Origin: Rhodobacteraceae bacterium S2214
Lineage (GTDB): Bacteria; Pseudomonadota; Alphaproteobacteria; Rhodobacterales; Rhodobacteraceae
Reading direction: 5' to 3'
Length of the DNA stretch: 64,000 nucleotides
NCBI GenBank assembly: GCA_025141675.1
Contig: CP081161.1
Location: forward strand, 248,001 to 312,000
The notes under the pieces were generated by a model. It worked only from the letters and a program-made list of their open reading frames with translations, searched no databases and was not told the DNA's origin. Both the position numbers and the translations under genes were made by a program. This document shows, piece after piece, positions 55,300 through 64,000 of this stretch (its first letter is position 1; every line of letters starts with the position of its first letter).

Positions 55300-55764
55300 A
55301 GTGTCCCCCGGGAACTGAACTAGTAGTACGTAAAAATTTCTATTTCTCTTATAGACTACGTTTGGGTATTAACGAAGCGTAACAAATTTAGCAAATGGTG
55401 GTTGTGCATACCCCTTAAGCGTATGGCAATATTGCAAAAACTACCAGTCCAACCCTTAAGTGTTGTTAATCATGCTAAATGTTTTTGAAATTAATTTGCA
55501 ATCGCTCTTAAGTGGAATTGATTGATCCGGTTTCTAAAAATTCGCGAAACGACACCGACAAAGACCGATTTCCTAAATCTTTAAGGGACTATTCTATAAT
55601 AAAAAAACTGGTTCCGCGGTGAATTTTTGAAAGATGAACTCAAACCCAGAACCACAATTCTGCATCGCAGCATCAATTGTCAATCAGATGACAAAGCGAA
55701 AATGATTCGACAAAAGATCAGCGATCCATAACGTCAAATTTTTCGGCACATCGGCGACTTATCG
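55300..55764. other. AT-rich intergenic region with three CTTAAG sites
   Basis: No gene seen in 465 bases. CTTAAG occurs at 55414-55419, 55455-55460 and 55507-55512, each as (C/T)CTTAAG(C/T)G, 115-210 bases upstream of the sugar transferase start. It should contain the transferase promoter; the left-hand end of the MttB-type gene (its stop) is at 55765. Confidence 0.5.
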
Positions 55765-57285
55765 CTAATGGTGCAGAATATGGAACTGTTCTCGGATAGC
55801 CCGATCTTGGTCTGTCGTCAGATATAGCGGGCCGTCTTCACCCAAAACGTGCTTTGCCCGCGCATTGGCCCTGTCCCATGCAGACTCAGCGCCAGCATCT
55901 GCCCAAACTTGCGGCTGGGTGCGGTCAGCGAACTTTGGGTAATGATAGTCACGTTCCATCGCTTGATACGTATGATCCGCACCAAGGAAATGCCCGTCAC
56001 CCAAGATAGCGCCGCAAATCGCGTTGAACCCCAGATTATCTTCGGTCACTTCAACACCGCGCAGCGCCCGATATGTCATCGCGTGCATTTCGTCATCCAG
56101 AATGAACGCTTCGAAACTTGCCCCCAACAACGCGGCGGTCATACCTGAGCTTTCGTAAATCAGGTTTCCACCAGCCAGCGCCGCCGCCAATGACGTCATG
56201 CCTTTTTCGACCCCGTATTGCGCATCGATCCCTTTCGCATCCGTCATCGACGCAGCCACACCGGACGGGAGCCCCAACCAATTCGATAACTGGGCAGAGG
56301 CCGCGTTCAATAACGTCGTTTCCCCGCCACCGCCTGCAAAGGCCCCGCTGCGCAGATCAATCACCAACGGCCAATTCGAAAACACCATCGGATATCCCGG
56401 CGCAATAACGTTCACCATAACAAGGCTCGCAAGCGTCTCGGCTAAAGACTGCGCAAGGAAACCCGCCATCGTGGCCGGTGCCGTCGCCCCTGCTTGGGCG
56501 GCCGTAATACACGACATCGGAATGTTATGTTCGATACACTTATAGACGACATCCACAGCATCATCACCAAATCGCATCGGCGAAATAACCGGTGAGATAT
56601 GGCATTTCACAAACGGTCGCTTGGCAAAGGCCCCTTCGCCGCCTGCCGCAATATCGAACATACGCACGATGGGATCGACATGTTCCGCTATCGTGAACGC
56701 AGTCGCCGTCGGTTTCGTCGTATTGCGCAGCAATGCGTATGCCGTGTTGACGTCCAAATCGAAATTGTCGGGGACGTCCGTCGCGATACAACACCGCGTG
56801 AACCATGCGACGTTATCAAGTTGATCCTGCAGACGCGTAAAATCATGTAAATCACGCAGCGTCGACGGCCGGTAAAGCCCCGTGTCCAGATCCAGCGTAT
56901 TCACCGCCGCGCCACCAGTACCAAAATAAACCTTGTCACCGCCTACCTCGATTGACCGATCCGGATCGCGACCATGCAGCGTGAACTTTTTAGCAGCCTT
57001 TGCGATACAATCTTCGACCAATGCCTTTGGGAAAACAACACGCCCATCGTCGCGGAATTGTGCGCCTGCACCTAATAGGTCGGCACGCAACCGATCGGGC
57101 ACCTCGCCCATTCCAAGCTCTGCCAACAACCGCAGCGCTGTATCGTAAACCTGACGCAAATCAGTCTCGGACAACGGACGATACTGGCCTCCCCGCTGCC
57201 CCGGAGGTGCCGGATTCACCGTCGGCGGCGCTGCGCGTTTCGCAAGCCTTGCATTACGTCCTGACCGCCGCGGTTTGTCTGACAT
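55765..57285 (-). CDS. Trimethylamine methyltransferase (MttB) family protein, non-pyrrolysine type
   Basis: 506-residue member of the MttB superfamily, corrinoid-dependent methyltransferases for methylated amines. RPLSETDLRQVYDTALRLLA and LLGAGAQFRDDGRVVFPKAL open the conserved part, followed by GRDPDRSIEVGGDKVYFGTG and the Gly-rich AGAVSGGGG-like block (RSGAFAGGGGETTLLN). No in-frame amber codon occurs, so unlike true trimethylamine enzymes it does not need pyrrolysine; glycine betaine (MtgB-type) or another quaternary amine is the likely substrate. AAAGGA sits six bases before the ATG at 57285. Divergent from a demethylating flavoprotein gene. No corrinoid protein gene is adjacent. Confidence 0.87.
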   Translation of the reverse strand: MSDKPRRSGRNARLAKRAAPPTVNPAPPGQRGGQYRPLSETDLRQVYDTALRLLAELGMGEVPDRLRADLLGAGAQFRDDGRVVFPKALVEDCIAKAAKKFTLHGRDPDRSIEVGGDKVYFGTGGAAVNTLDLDTGLYRPSTLRDLHDFTRLQDQLDNVAWFTRCCIATDVPDNFDLDVNTAYALLRNTTKPTATAFTIAEHVDPIVRMFDIAAGGEGAFAKRPFVKCHISPVISPMRFGDDAVDVVYKCIEHNIPMSCITAAQAGATAPATMAGFLAQSLAETLASLVMVNVIAPGYPMVFSNWPLVIDLRSGAFAGGGGETTLLNAASAQLSNWLGLPSGVAASMTDAKGIDAQYGVEKGMTSLAAALAGGNLIYESSGMTAALLGASFEAFILDDEMHAMTYRALRGVEVTEDNLGFNAICGAILGDGHFLGADHTYQAMERDYHYPKFADRTQPQVWADAGAESAWDRANARAKHVLGEDGPLYLTTDQDRAIREQFHILHH

Positions 57286-57465
57286 CATCGTTCCTTTGCT
57301 GCCTGACAAAAACTGAAATGCCTCAGCTACGATAAAGCAAAACCTTTCTCTCGTTTTCCGGATTCCTTGACGCCCCGTTCGACAAAAATAGAACGCTGAA
57401 AATTCCATTTGACCACTGCCTATGTTTCGCTGTCATTGGGTTTAAACACACAAGGGAACTGTCAC

Positions 57466-59886
57466 ATGAAGTCGCAAACAAAGGTTGTCGTTATTGGCGG
57501 TGGTATTGCAGGGTGCTCAACTCTTTATCACCTGACCCAAGAAGGCTGGTCCGATGTTGTCTTGGTCGAACGCAATGAACTGACATCCGGCACGACGTGG
57601 CATTCCGCAGCACAGGTCACGAACTTTGGCGGCAATCAGACCATGGTTGGCCTGAAGACCCATTCGATCAATCTTTATAAAGAACTGCGCGACGATGCCG
57701 ACTATCCGGTACAATACAACCACGGTGACGGCGGCATCCGCTTGGCAAATACAGAGGCGCAGATGGACGGCTACCGGCACTTTGCGTCTATGGCGCGTGG
57801 GATGGGCGTTGAATTCGAAATCCTCGATGCCGAGGAATGCGCGCGCCGCCATCCGCTGATTTCGACTGACAACCTGTTGGGTGGTCTGTGGGATGGCAAC
57901 GACGGTGACATTGATCCGGCATCGCTTTGCCAAGCGCTTGCACGGCGCGCCCGCAAAGCGGGGGCCGAGGTATATCGCAACACTCCTGTGACTGGCCTGA
58001 CGCAGCACAAAGATGACAGCTGGACGGTCCACACCGAACATGGCGATATCGACTGTGAAATCGTGGTGAACGCATGTGGTTACCGCGTGAACGAAGTCGG
58101 CGCGATGATGGGTGTTGAACATCCTGTTGCGTCGATGGAACACCAATACTTTGTCACCGAAGACATCCCCGCGATTGTCGAATCCGACAAGCGTATGCCG
58201 CTGCTGCGTTGCCCGATCAGCGATTACTACAGTCGTCAGGAAAAGAACGGCCTCTTGATCGGTTTCTACGAACAGGGCTGTAAAACGTGGGGCATGGACG
58301 GCATCGATCCGCATTTTGTGAATGCGCTTTGCCCCGACGACCTCGACCGGATTACCGACGTTTTGGAGGGCGCGTTTGAACGGATGCCTGTCCTGATGGA
58401 AGTCGGCATCAAGAATGTCGTGAACGGCCCGATCACCTACACCATCGACGGCGCACCGCTTGTGGGACCGATCCCCGGCAAGCGCAACGCGTTCTGCTGC
58501 ATCGGTCTGCGGGCGGGGCTTGGTGAAGGCGGCGGTCACGGCTGGCTGCTGGCCCAACAGATCGTCCATGGCGAAGCGGTTTATGACACATGGTGCATCG
58601 ATCCGCGTCGTTTCGGCGAACACACGAACGTCGAACTGACCGCGCTAAAAGCCATCGAAGATTACCAAAACGAATTCCGCTTCCATTTCCCCAACGAACA
58701 CCGTCCGGCTGGGCGTAATGCCAAAACGACGCCTTTGACCCCAGTTATGGCGGCTGAAGGCGCAGAATTCACCATCGTAAATGGCTGGGAACGGGTGGAT
58801 TACATCAAACCATCAGCGGATTTCCACCACACCCACACCTTCAAGTTCGACGAAAGCTTCGATGCCGTTGGCGAAGAAGTCAAAGCAGTTCAAACCAGCG
58901 TTGGCATCTGCGAAGTTAACGGGTTCAACCGGTTCGAACTGACAGGTGCAGACGCAAGCAATTTCCTGAACCGGATGTCATGTAGCACCGTGCCACGCAA
59001 ACCGGGCCGTATGGGTCTGATCTATCTGCTCAACCACCACGGCAACGTCAAAGCGGAAGCCACAATCGCGAACATTCCTGCGTCAGATCGTGGACCTGAC
59101 CGGGTTTGGTACGGTTCAGCCGCCGCGTCAGAATTGCACGACATGGATTGGTTGCAGCAGCACATTCGCGATGACGAGGACGTGCAGATCAAATCCCTGA
59201 CGAACGATCAAACCATCCTGATCATTGCTGGTCCAAAGGCCCGCGATGTTCTGTCGTCGGTCAGCCGTGGCGATTGGTCAAACGAGGCGTTCAAATTCCT
59301 CGCCGTGCGCGAGGCTTACATCGGGATCGCGCCAGCGACCGTGATGCGGGTCAGTTTCTCTGGCGAAACCGCATACGAATTGCACATCCCGAACGCGTCT
59401 CTTTACGGTGCGTATTTGACGCTTCGTGAAGCGGGCAAGGCTCATGGCATGAAAATTTTCGGTGCAAAAGCGGTCGATTCCATGCGGATGGAAATGGGGT
59501 ATCTGCATTGGAAAGCCGACATTCTGACCGAATTCGACCCGTTCGAAACGAACCTGAACCGTTTCATTAAAATGGACAAAGAAGACTTCGTCGGCAAAGC
59601 CGCGCTCGAAAAGAAGGGCGACCCGAAACACCTGCTCGTCTCCATGGCGCTTGATAGCACAGATGCGGCTGCGCATGGTGGATCTTCGGTCATGATCGAC
59701 GGCAAAGTCGTAGGCACCGTCACATCGGGTGATTGGGGTTACCGGACCGGCCTGAACATCGCATATGCCTTTGTAGAGACTGCATATGCCGCAGAAGGCA
59801 CCGCAGTCGAGGTCGATGTTCTGGGTAAAATGGTGCCCGCCAAGGTCATCCCGGCAGGTCCATATCAGGCGCAATCTAGCCGTTAA
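57466..59886 (+). CDS. Dimethylglycine/sarcosine dehydrogenase-like flavoprotein with GcvT domain
   Basis: 806 residues. N-terminal FAD-binding DAO domain (TKVVVIGGGIAGCSTLYHLT, GTTWHSAAQVTNFGGNQ with the flavin-linking region) and a C-terminal aminomethyltransferase (GcvT) domain from about residue 420 (CEVNGFNRFELTGADASNF, VRVSFSGETAYELHIPN, GYRTGLNIAYAFVETAYA). This is the layout of dimethylglycine and sarcosine dehydrogenases that pass formaldehyde to tetrahydrofolate. AAGGGA precedes the ATG at 57466. Divergent from the MttB-type gene, with which it could form a methyl-amine demethylation pair. Its end overlaps the convergent E1 gene by 11 bases. Confidence 0.9.
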   Translation: MKSQTKVVVIGGGIAGCSTLYHLTQEGWSDVVLVERNELTSGTTWHSAAQVTNFGGNQTMVGLKTHSINLYKELRDDADYPVQYNHGDGGIRLANTEAQMDGYRHFASMARGMGVEFEILDAEECARRHPLISTDNLLGGLWDGNDGDIDPASLCQALARRARKAGAEVYRNTPVTGLTQHKDDSWTVHTEHGDIDCEIVVNACGYRVNEVGAMMGVEHPVASMEHQYFVTEDIPAIVESDKRMPLLRCPISDYYSRQEKNGLLIGFYEQGCKTWGMDGIDPHFVNALCPDDLDRITDVLEGAFERMPVLMEVGIKNVVNGPITYTIDGAPLVGPIPGKRNAFCCIGLRAGLGEGGGHGWLLAQQIVHGEAVYDTWCIDPRRFGEHTNVELTALKAIEDYQNEFRFHFPNEHRPAGRNAKTTPLTPVMAAEGAEFTIVNGWERVDYIKPSADFHHTHTFKFDESFDAVGEEVKAVQTSVGICEVNGFNRFELTGADASNFLNRMSCSTVPRKPGRMGLIYLLNHHGNVKAEATIANIPASDRGPDRVWYGSAAASELHDMDWLQQHIRDDEDVQIKSLTNDQTILIIAGPKARDVLSSVSRGDWSNEAFKFLAVREAYIGIAPATVMRVSFSGETAYELHIPNASLYGAYLTLREAGKAHGMKIFGAKAVDSMRMEMGYLHWKADILTEFDPFETNLNRFIKMDKEDFVGKAALEKKGDPKHLLVSMALDSTDAAAHGGSSVMIDGKVVGTVTSGDWGYRTGLNIAYAFVETAYAAEGTAVEVDVLGKMVPAKVIPAGPYQAQSSR

Positions 59887-62044
59887 GAACCGCCGTCACG
59901 ATGCTGTCCTTGGATGGCATCGTGGCCGCATAGGCAGGCCCCGTTGCGATAAAGCTTTCATCGGCGGCAAGCAGTTTCACGGGCAAATCGGTCTGCTCAG
60001 TCAAAAGCGTCACGACGCCTTCGCCCACGTTGCCCGATTTCCGGCATTCATCGACCACCAGCACGCGTTCTGCACCTGCAAGCGCTGCGATCAAATCAGT
60101 CTCTGGCAAAGGCGAAATCCACCGCAAATCAACGATCCGCGTGGCAATTCCCTTGTCTGCCAAGTCAGCCGCAGCCTGCTGGCTAAGGTAATGACCGTTG
60201 CCGTAGGTCACAATCGCGACAGGCCCGTCGCCTGTTACGCCAACGCGACCCAGCGCAATGGTTTCATCCACCGCCGGATAGGTCTGCATCCAGCCTTTGT
60301 CGACTTTTTCGTGCAGATCACGCATCGGATACAGCGCAATAGGCTCTACAAACACCACAACGCGCTGTTCTTCGCGTGCAAGCCGCACACATTCGCGCAG
60401 CATCTTGACGGCATCGTCGCCACGGCTTGGCACCGCCACGACCACGCCCGGAATATCGCGCAGCACAGCCAGTGAATTGTCGTTATGGAAATGCCCGCCA
60501 AAGCCCTTCTGATACCCTAACCCCGCGATCCGGACGACCATCGGGTTCGTGAACTGACCGTTGGAAAAGAACGACAGCGTCGCAGCCTCGCCCCTAATTT
60601 GGTCTTCGGCGTTGTGCAGATACGCCAAGAACTGGATTTCCGGCATCGGGGTAAAGCCGTTATGCGCCATGCCAATCGCCAGCCCGAGGATGGATTGCTC
60701 ATCAAGCAACGTGTCGATCATCCGGTCACGCCCGAACCGCGCGGACAGCTTTTGCGTGACGCCGTAAACGCCACCCTTTGCGCCGATATCTTCGCCCATC
60801 ATCGCAATGTCGCCATGCGCAAGCATCAGATCGGTCAAAGCCCAATTCAGCAGTTTCGACATCGGCTGCGGTTGGGTCATCTGTTTCAAATCAGATCCGA
60901 ACGCAGCGCCTCTCGCGTCTGTCGACGGACCGTTGGTCGCAGGCAGATCGCGTTTTGGCGGCACTATGCTGTCCATGACTTGGGCGGCATTTTGCAAACG
61001 CGGTCGGGTGATCACCTCAGCCGCGACGCGTGCGCAATTGTCTTCGGTCTGCGTGTAAATCGCGGCAACCTCATCCGCCGTAGCAGCCCCTGCCGCAATC
61101 AACAAACGTGCGGAATGCAGCAAAGGATCGTCGCCTTCCCAACTTTCAAAGACGGTCTTAGGCAAATAGCTTTGCTGCATGTCTGAACCTGCATGACCAT
61201 AGAGCCTAACAAGGGACAAATGCAGGAAAGCCGGTTTTTTGCGGGTACGGACGTAGGCCGCTGCTTCTGCCGCGACACGATAGGTTTCGAACAGATCAAG
61301 ACCACTGGCGTGAAAGTACTTCAGCCCCGGTTTTTGCGCAAAATTCGCATGGACCCAGCCCTGCGGCGTGCGCGTTGAAATCCCGATGCCATTGTCTTCG
61401 CACACGAACAAAAGCGGCAAGGGCACCGATTGATAGGACGTCCAGCAGGCAGTGTTAATCGCCCCTTGGGCGGTGGAATGGTTCGACGACGCATCGCCAA
61501 ACGAACACATCACCAAGCCATCCTCTGGGATCGATTGCTGCACAGGCGTATGCCGCTGACACATCCCGACCGAATAGGCGGCACCAACTGCCTTCGGCAA
61601 ATGGCTGGCGATGGTGGATGTCTGTGGCGGAATATTCATTGCACGCGATCCCAGCACCTTATGCCGACCGCCCGAAATCGGGTCATCAGTGGATGTCGCA
61701 AAGCTGAGCAGCATGTCGCGGGTCGCATCGACGCCGACCTGGGCGGACCGACGTGTCTGGAACGCACCATCGCGGTAATGCAGAAACGCCATGTCATCTG
61801 GACGCAAGGCAGACGCGACTGCAGCCATCCCTTCATGGCCGGATGATCCGATTGTATAAAATCCTTCGCCCACCGCCTGCATTTTGCGAGACCTGCGATC
61901 AAGATTGCGGCTTAGGCACTGCGCCTCAAAAATCGCCAGCGCCTCTGCATTGGACAAGGGACCTTCAGGGACCGCGCCGTCCGGAAAATCACCTGACGCG
62001 AGACGCGCCATAAATGCGTCATGCACAATATCCGCGCGATCCAT
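59876..62044 (-). CDS. 2-oxoacid dehydrogenase E1, fused alpha and beta subunits
   Basis: Thiamin-diphosphate-dependent decarboxylase component, 722 residues in one chain. The alpha part has GSSGHEGMAAVASALRP, the TPP motif CSFGDASSNHSTAQGAINTA with a following Asn, and LYGHAGSD; the beta part starts near residue 395 (MGEDIGAKGGVYGVTQ, LDEQSILGLAIGMAHNG, VVDECRKSGNVGEGVV). Branched-chain-type E1 is normally two proteins; the fusion form occurs in several bacteria. E2 and E3 genes are absent here. It begins on the base after the kynureninase stop, so it belongs to that operon; a role with an oxoacid from tryptophan breakdown is unproven. Confidence 0.88.
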   Translation of the reverse strand: MDRADIVHDAFMARLASGDFPDGAVPEGPLSNAEALAIFEAQCLSRNLDRRSRKMQAVGEGFYTIGSSGHEGMAAVASALRPDDMAFLHYRDGAFQTRRSAQVGVDATRDMLLSFATSTDDPISGGRHKVLGSRAMNIPPQTSTIASHLPKAVGAAYSVGMCQRHTPVQQSIPEDGLVMCSFGDASSNHSTAQGAINTACWTSYQSVPLPLLFVCEDNGIGISTRTPQGWVHANFAQKPGLKYFHASGLDLFETYRVAAEAAAYVRTRKKPAFLHLSLVRLYGHAGSDMQQSYLPKTVFESWEGDDPLLHSARLLIAAGAATADEVAAIYTQTEDNCARVAAEVITRPRLQNAAQVMDSIVPPKRDLPATNGPSTDARGAAFGSDLKQMTQPQPMSKLLNWALTDLMLAHGDIAMMGEDIGAKGGVYGVTQKLSARFGRDRMIDTLLDEQSILGLAIGMAHNGFTPMPEIQFLAYLHNAEDQIRGEAATLSFFSNGQFTNPMVVRIAGLGYQKGFGGHFHNDNSLAVLRDIPGVVVAVPSRGDDAVKMLRECVRLAREEQRVVVFVEPIALYPMRDLHEKVDKGWMQTYPAVDETIALGRVGVTGDGPVAIVTYGNGHYLSQQAAADLADKGIATRIVDLRWISPLPETDLIAALAGAERVLVVDECRKSGNVGEGVVTLLTEQTDLPVKLLAADESFIATGPAYAATMPSKDSIVTAVLNG

Positions 62045-63232
62045 TTATGTCACCCGACTGGTTTGTTTGAACTTGGGATCATCCCACAGCCGATTGGTCA
62101 TCACATCGGCAATAACATCTACGGCGCCGGTCACATCGTCCGCATCAATGTAAAGCGGCGTAAACCCGAAACGCATAATATTAGGCGCACGGAAATCACC
62201 GATGACGCCCTGCGCAATCACCGCCTGCATCGCGGCATAACCATGCTCAAACGCAAACGACACCTGACTGCCGCGTTGTGTCCCATCCCGTGGGCTGACC
62301 AGCGTCAGGTCAGGGCAACGCGCCTCAATCTCTTCAATGAACTGATCACACAACGCGATGGATGCGGCCCGCAGATCATTCATATCGACATTGTCCCAAA
62401 CCGCCAAAGCAGTCTCTAACGCAGTCATTTGCAGCACAGGTGGGGTTCCAACACGCATGCGTTCAATCCCCATTGCGGGACGATAATCAGGTTCAAACGC
62501 AAAAGGCGCGTCGTGGCCTAGCCAACCTGAAAGGGCTGGAGAAATATCACCAACGATATCAGGACGCGCATAGATAAACGCGGGCGCACCCGGTCCACCA
62601 TTCAGGTATTTGTAGGTACAACCAACGGCGAATTCGCAGCCACATCCGGCGACATCAACAGGCAAGGCCCCTGCACTATGCGCAAGGTCCCACAGCATCA
62701 CGGCACCCACATCGTGCGCCTTGGTCGTCATTGACGCCATATCGTGCAGACGTCCCGTCCGATAATCCACCTGCGTGATCATCGCGACGGCAACGTCATC
62801 GGTTAGCGCGTCCATCACATCTTCAGGTTCCACGATCCGTAGTTCATGCCCCTTACCAAGATGCGCAATCAGGCCTTGCGCCATATACAAATCGGATGGG
62901 AAATTTCCACTGTCGGACAGGATCACCTTGCGATCCGGCCGCATTTCAAGCGCAGCCGACAACGCCTGATAGACCTTGACCGACAGGGTATCGCCCATAG
63001 TAACGGATGCTTCCGGTGCACCGATCAAACGACCGACCATGTTCCCGACACGCATCGGTTGTCCCATCCAGTCATCGACGTTCCACGCCTTGATCAAATG
63101 TTGGCCCCATTCATCAGTCACGGCAGCCTGCAGCCGCGCATTCACCGCTTTGGGCAAAGGGCCAAGAGAATTCCCATCAAGATAAATCATGCCCTCAGGC
63201 AAGACGAATTGATCTTTCAGCGGCAGAGTCAT
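62045..63232 (-). CDS. kynU: Kynureninase
   Basis: Hydrolyses kynurenine to anthranilate and alanine, 395 residues, PLP-dependent. YLDGNSLGPLPKAV near the start, LSDSGNFPSDLYMAQG, LWDLAHSAGALPVDVAG (Asp pairing with PLP) and the Schiff-base Lys in GCTYKYLNGGPGAPAF are all present, as is GTPPVLQM. Length and motifs match bacterial KynU. It lies 15 bases after an alpha/beta hydrolase gene that could be the formamidase, and its stop touches the E1 start. Tryptophan dioxygenase (kynA) is not in the window. Confidence 0.95.
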   Translation of the reverse strand: MTLPLKDQFVLPEGMIYLDGNSLGPLPKAVNARLQAAVTDEWGQHLIKAWNVDDWMGQPMRVGNMVGRLIGAPEASVTMGDTLSVKVYQALSAALEMRPDRKVILSDSGNFPSDLYMAQGLIAHLGKGHELRIVEPEDVMDALTDDVAVAMITQVDYRTGRLHDMASMTTKAHDVGAVMLWDLAHSAGALPVDVAGCGCEFAVGCTYKYLNGGPGAPAFIYARPDIVGDISPALSGWLGHDAPFAFEPDYRPAMGIERMRVGTPPVLQMTALETALAVWDNVDMNDLRAASIALCDQFIEEIEARCPDLTLVSPRDGTQRGSQVSFAFEHGYAAMQAVIAQGVIGDFRAPNIMRFGFTPLYIDADDVTGAVDVIADVMTNRLWDDPKFKQTSRVT

Positions 63233-63247
63233 GATACGCGTCCTTCG

Positions 63248-64000
63248 TTAGCCAACAAAGGCATGTGTGATCCGACTGTCAGGGTCCTTCAACCCCTCAA
63301 TCACCGAGAAATGGTCGCGACCTTCGTTGATTTGACAGGTGATCTGCGCGCCTTGCGCTGACCATGCCCGCCCGAACAACTGCGCTTGGCGGATAAATTC
63401 GGGGCGTTCATTGCCACCAACCCACGCGGTGATCCGGGCCGTCGGATGTGGGTTCAACAAAGCCGGGCTTTCGCGGTCAGCCTCTGCTTCATCAAGACGC
63501 AAAGTCGCGTTCATCTTTGTCTGCATCAACGGGCGCAGATCATGGACGCCGCTGATCGACAACGCGTGGTCAATACGATCCGCAATCTGGCTATCGGCAC
63601 AAACCATCCGCGCAACCAGATGCCCACCTGCCGAATGCCCCGCGATACGAATAGGTCCCGACACCAAAGTCGCTGTATGGGCAATCGCGGCAGTGATCTG
63701 TTTGGTGATGTCGCTGATGCGCGCCTCTGGGGCCAGTGTATAGCTTGGAAAACACACTGCCCAACCCCGCGCACGCGCCCCTTCGGCATATGCCGTCCAC
63801 ATGGATTTATCGGTTTGCATCCAATAGCCGCCATGCACAAACACGGCCAAGCCCTGCGGTGCCCCATCCGGTAAAATCAGGTCAAACACTTCGCGCGGGG
63901 CTGCGCCATATGCGATGTCTTGTTCAATCTGGATGCCACTGTTGCGGTATGCTGCGGCCTCGGATGTCCAGCGATCCGGAAAGGTTTCCGATCCCGGAAT
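63248..64000 (-). CDS. Alpha/beta hydrolase, probable N-formylkynurenine formamidase-like, 5' end missing
   Basis: 251 codons are visible; the start lies beyond the right edge. Alpha/beta-hydrolase fold with the oxyanion motif VFVHGGYWMQTDKSMW, nucleophile elbow IAGHSAGGHL, and a late catalytic His in EGRDHFSVIEGL; an Asp lies between. The HGGYW pattern is that of the animal-type kynurenine formamidase and related esterases, not of metal-dependent KynB. Being directly upstream of kynU it probably performs the formamidase step, giving kynurenine. Generic esterase activity remains possible. Confidence 0.82.
   Translation of the reverse strand: MPGSETFPDRWTSEAAAYRNSGIQIEQDIAYGAAPREVFDLILPDGAPQGLAVFVHGGYWMQTDKSMWTAYAEGARARGWAVCFPSYTLAPEARISDITKQITAAIAHTATLVSGPIRIAGHSAGGHLVARMVCADSQIADRIDHALSISGVHDLRPLMQTKMNATLRLDEAEADRESPALLNPHPTARITAWVGGNERPEFIRQAQLFGRAWSAQGAQITCQINEGRDHFSVIEGLKDPDSRITHAFVG

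Noticed and set aside
57517..58623. Minus-strand frame of 368 codons
   Set aside because: Antisense shadow of the dimethylglycine-dehydrogenase-like gene.

Overview
The window reads as chromosomal DNA of a marine alphaproteobacterium of the Roseobacter group (Rhodobacteraceae). This rests on gene content: a ribH2 lumazine synthase under an FMN riboswitch, ectoine and methylated-amine catabolism, and periplasmic-protein types common in this group. Genus cannot be fixed by eye. Coding density is high, most operons have ATGA-type overlaps, and I see no tRNA, rRNA, IS element, phage gene or CRISPR array.

Layout. 1-489: start of pgm. 517-7085: a peptide-type ABC transporter operon (binding protein, two permeases, double ATPase, P1-family peptidase) on the minus strand, with a plus-strand FMN riboswitch and ribH2 set inside it. 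7212-8878: panBC. 8879-9286: a terminator and a 37-codon small gene candidate. 9287-13088: a minus-strand operon of an AbgB-like M20 hydrolase, a DDAH-like enzyme and an ArgE/DapE-like deacylase.

13328-26541 is the most unusual region. One plus-strand run encodes a membrane Ser/Thr kinase, an FHA protein, a PP2C phosphatase, three P-loop GTPases (one dynamin-like; the other two are paralogues, one with a degenerate switch II), a small roadblock-like protein, an 18-codon mini-cistron, an unknown protein, a periplasmic PstS-like/OmpA fusion and a secreted protein with two PilJ-type sensor domains. I read it as a phosphorylation-controlled GTPase/envelope system. This is inference; I know of no named system with this composition.

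26603-36670: SMP-30 lactonase, double cold-shock protein, TauE/SafE exporter, Gfo/Idh/MocA oxidoreductase, katG divergent from oxyR, a chemoreceptor and a LysR regulator. 36750-49092 is a nitrogenous-osmolyte catabolic island: Rieske oxygenase, its reductase and an OYE-type N-demethylase (betaine or stachydrine type), then ectoine degradation (DoeD-like transaminase divergent from doeA-doeB), a UbiB-family kinase, and an operon of a PLP lyase, an M24 peptidase and an Asp/Glu-racemase-like enzyme. 49296-49451 holds a 51-codon small gene.

49813-55299 is an exopolysaccharide locus (Wza-like lipoprotein, Wzc-like tyrosine autokinase, small secreted Ala/Gly-rich protein, ExoY-like sugar transferase) with a disrupted secreted-protein gene inside. 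55765-59886 has an MttB-family methyltransferase divergent from a dimethylglycine-dehydrogenase-like flavoprotein. 59876-64000 is a minus-strand kynurenine-type operon (alpha/beta hydrolase, kynureninase, fused 2-oxoacid dehydrogenase E1).
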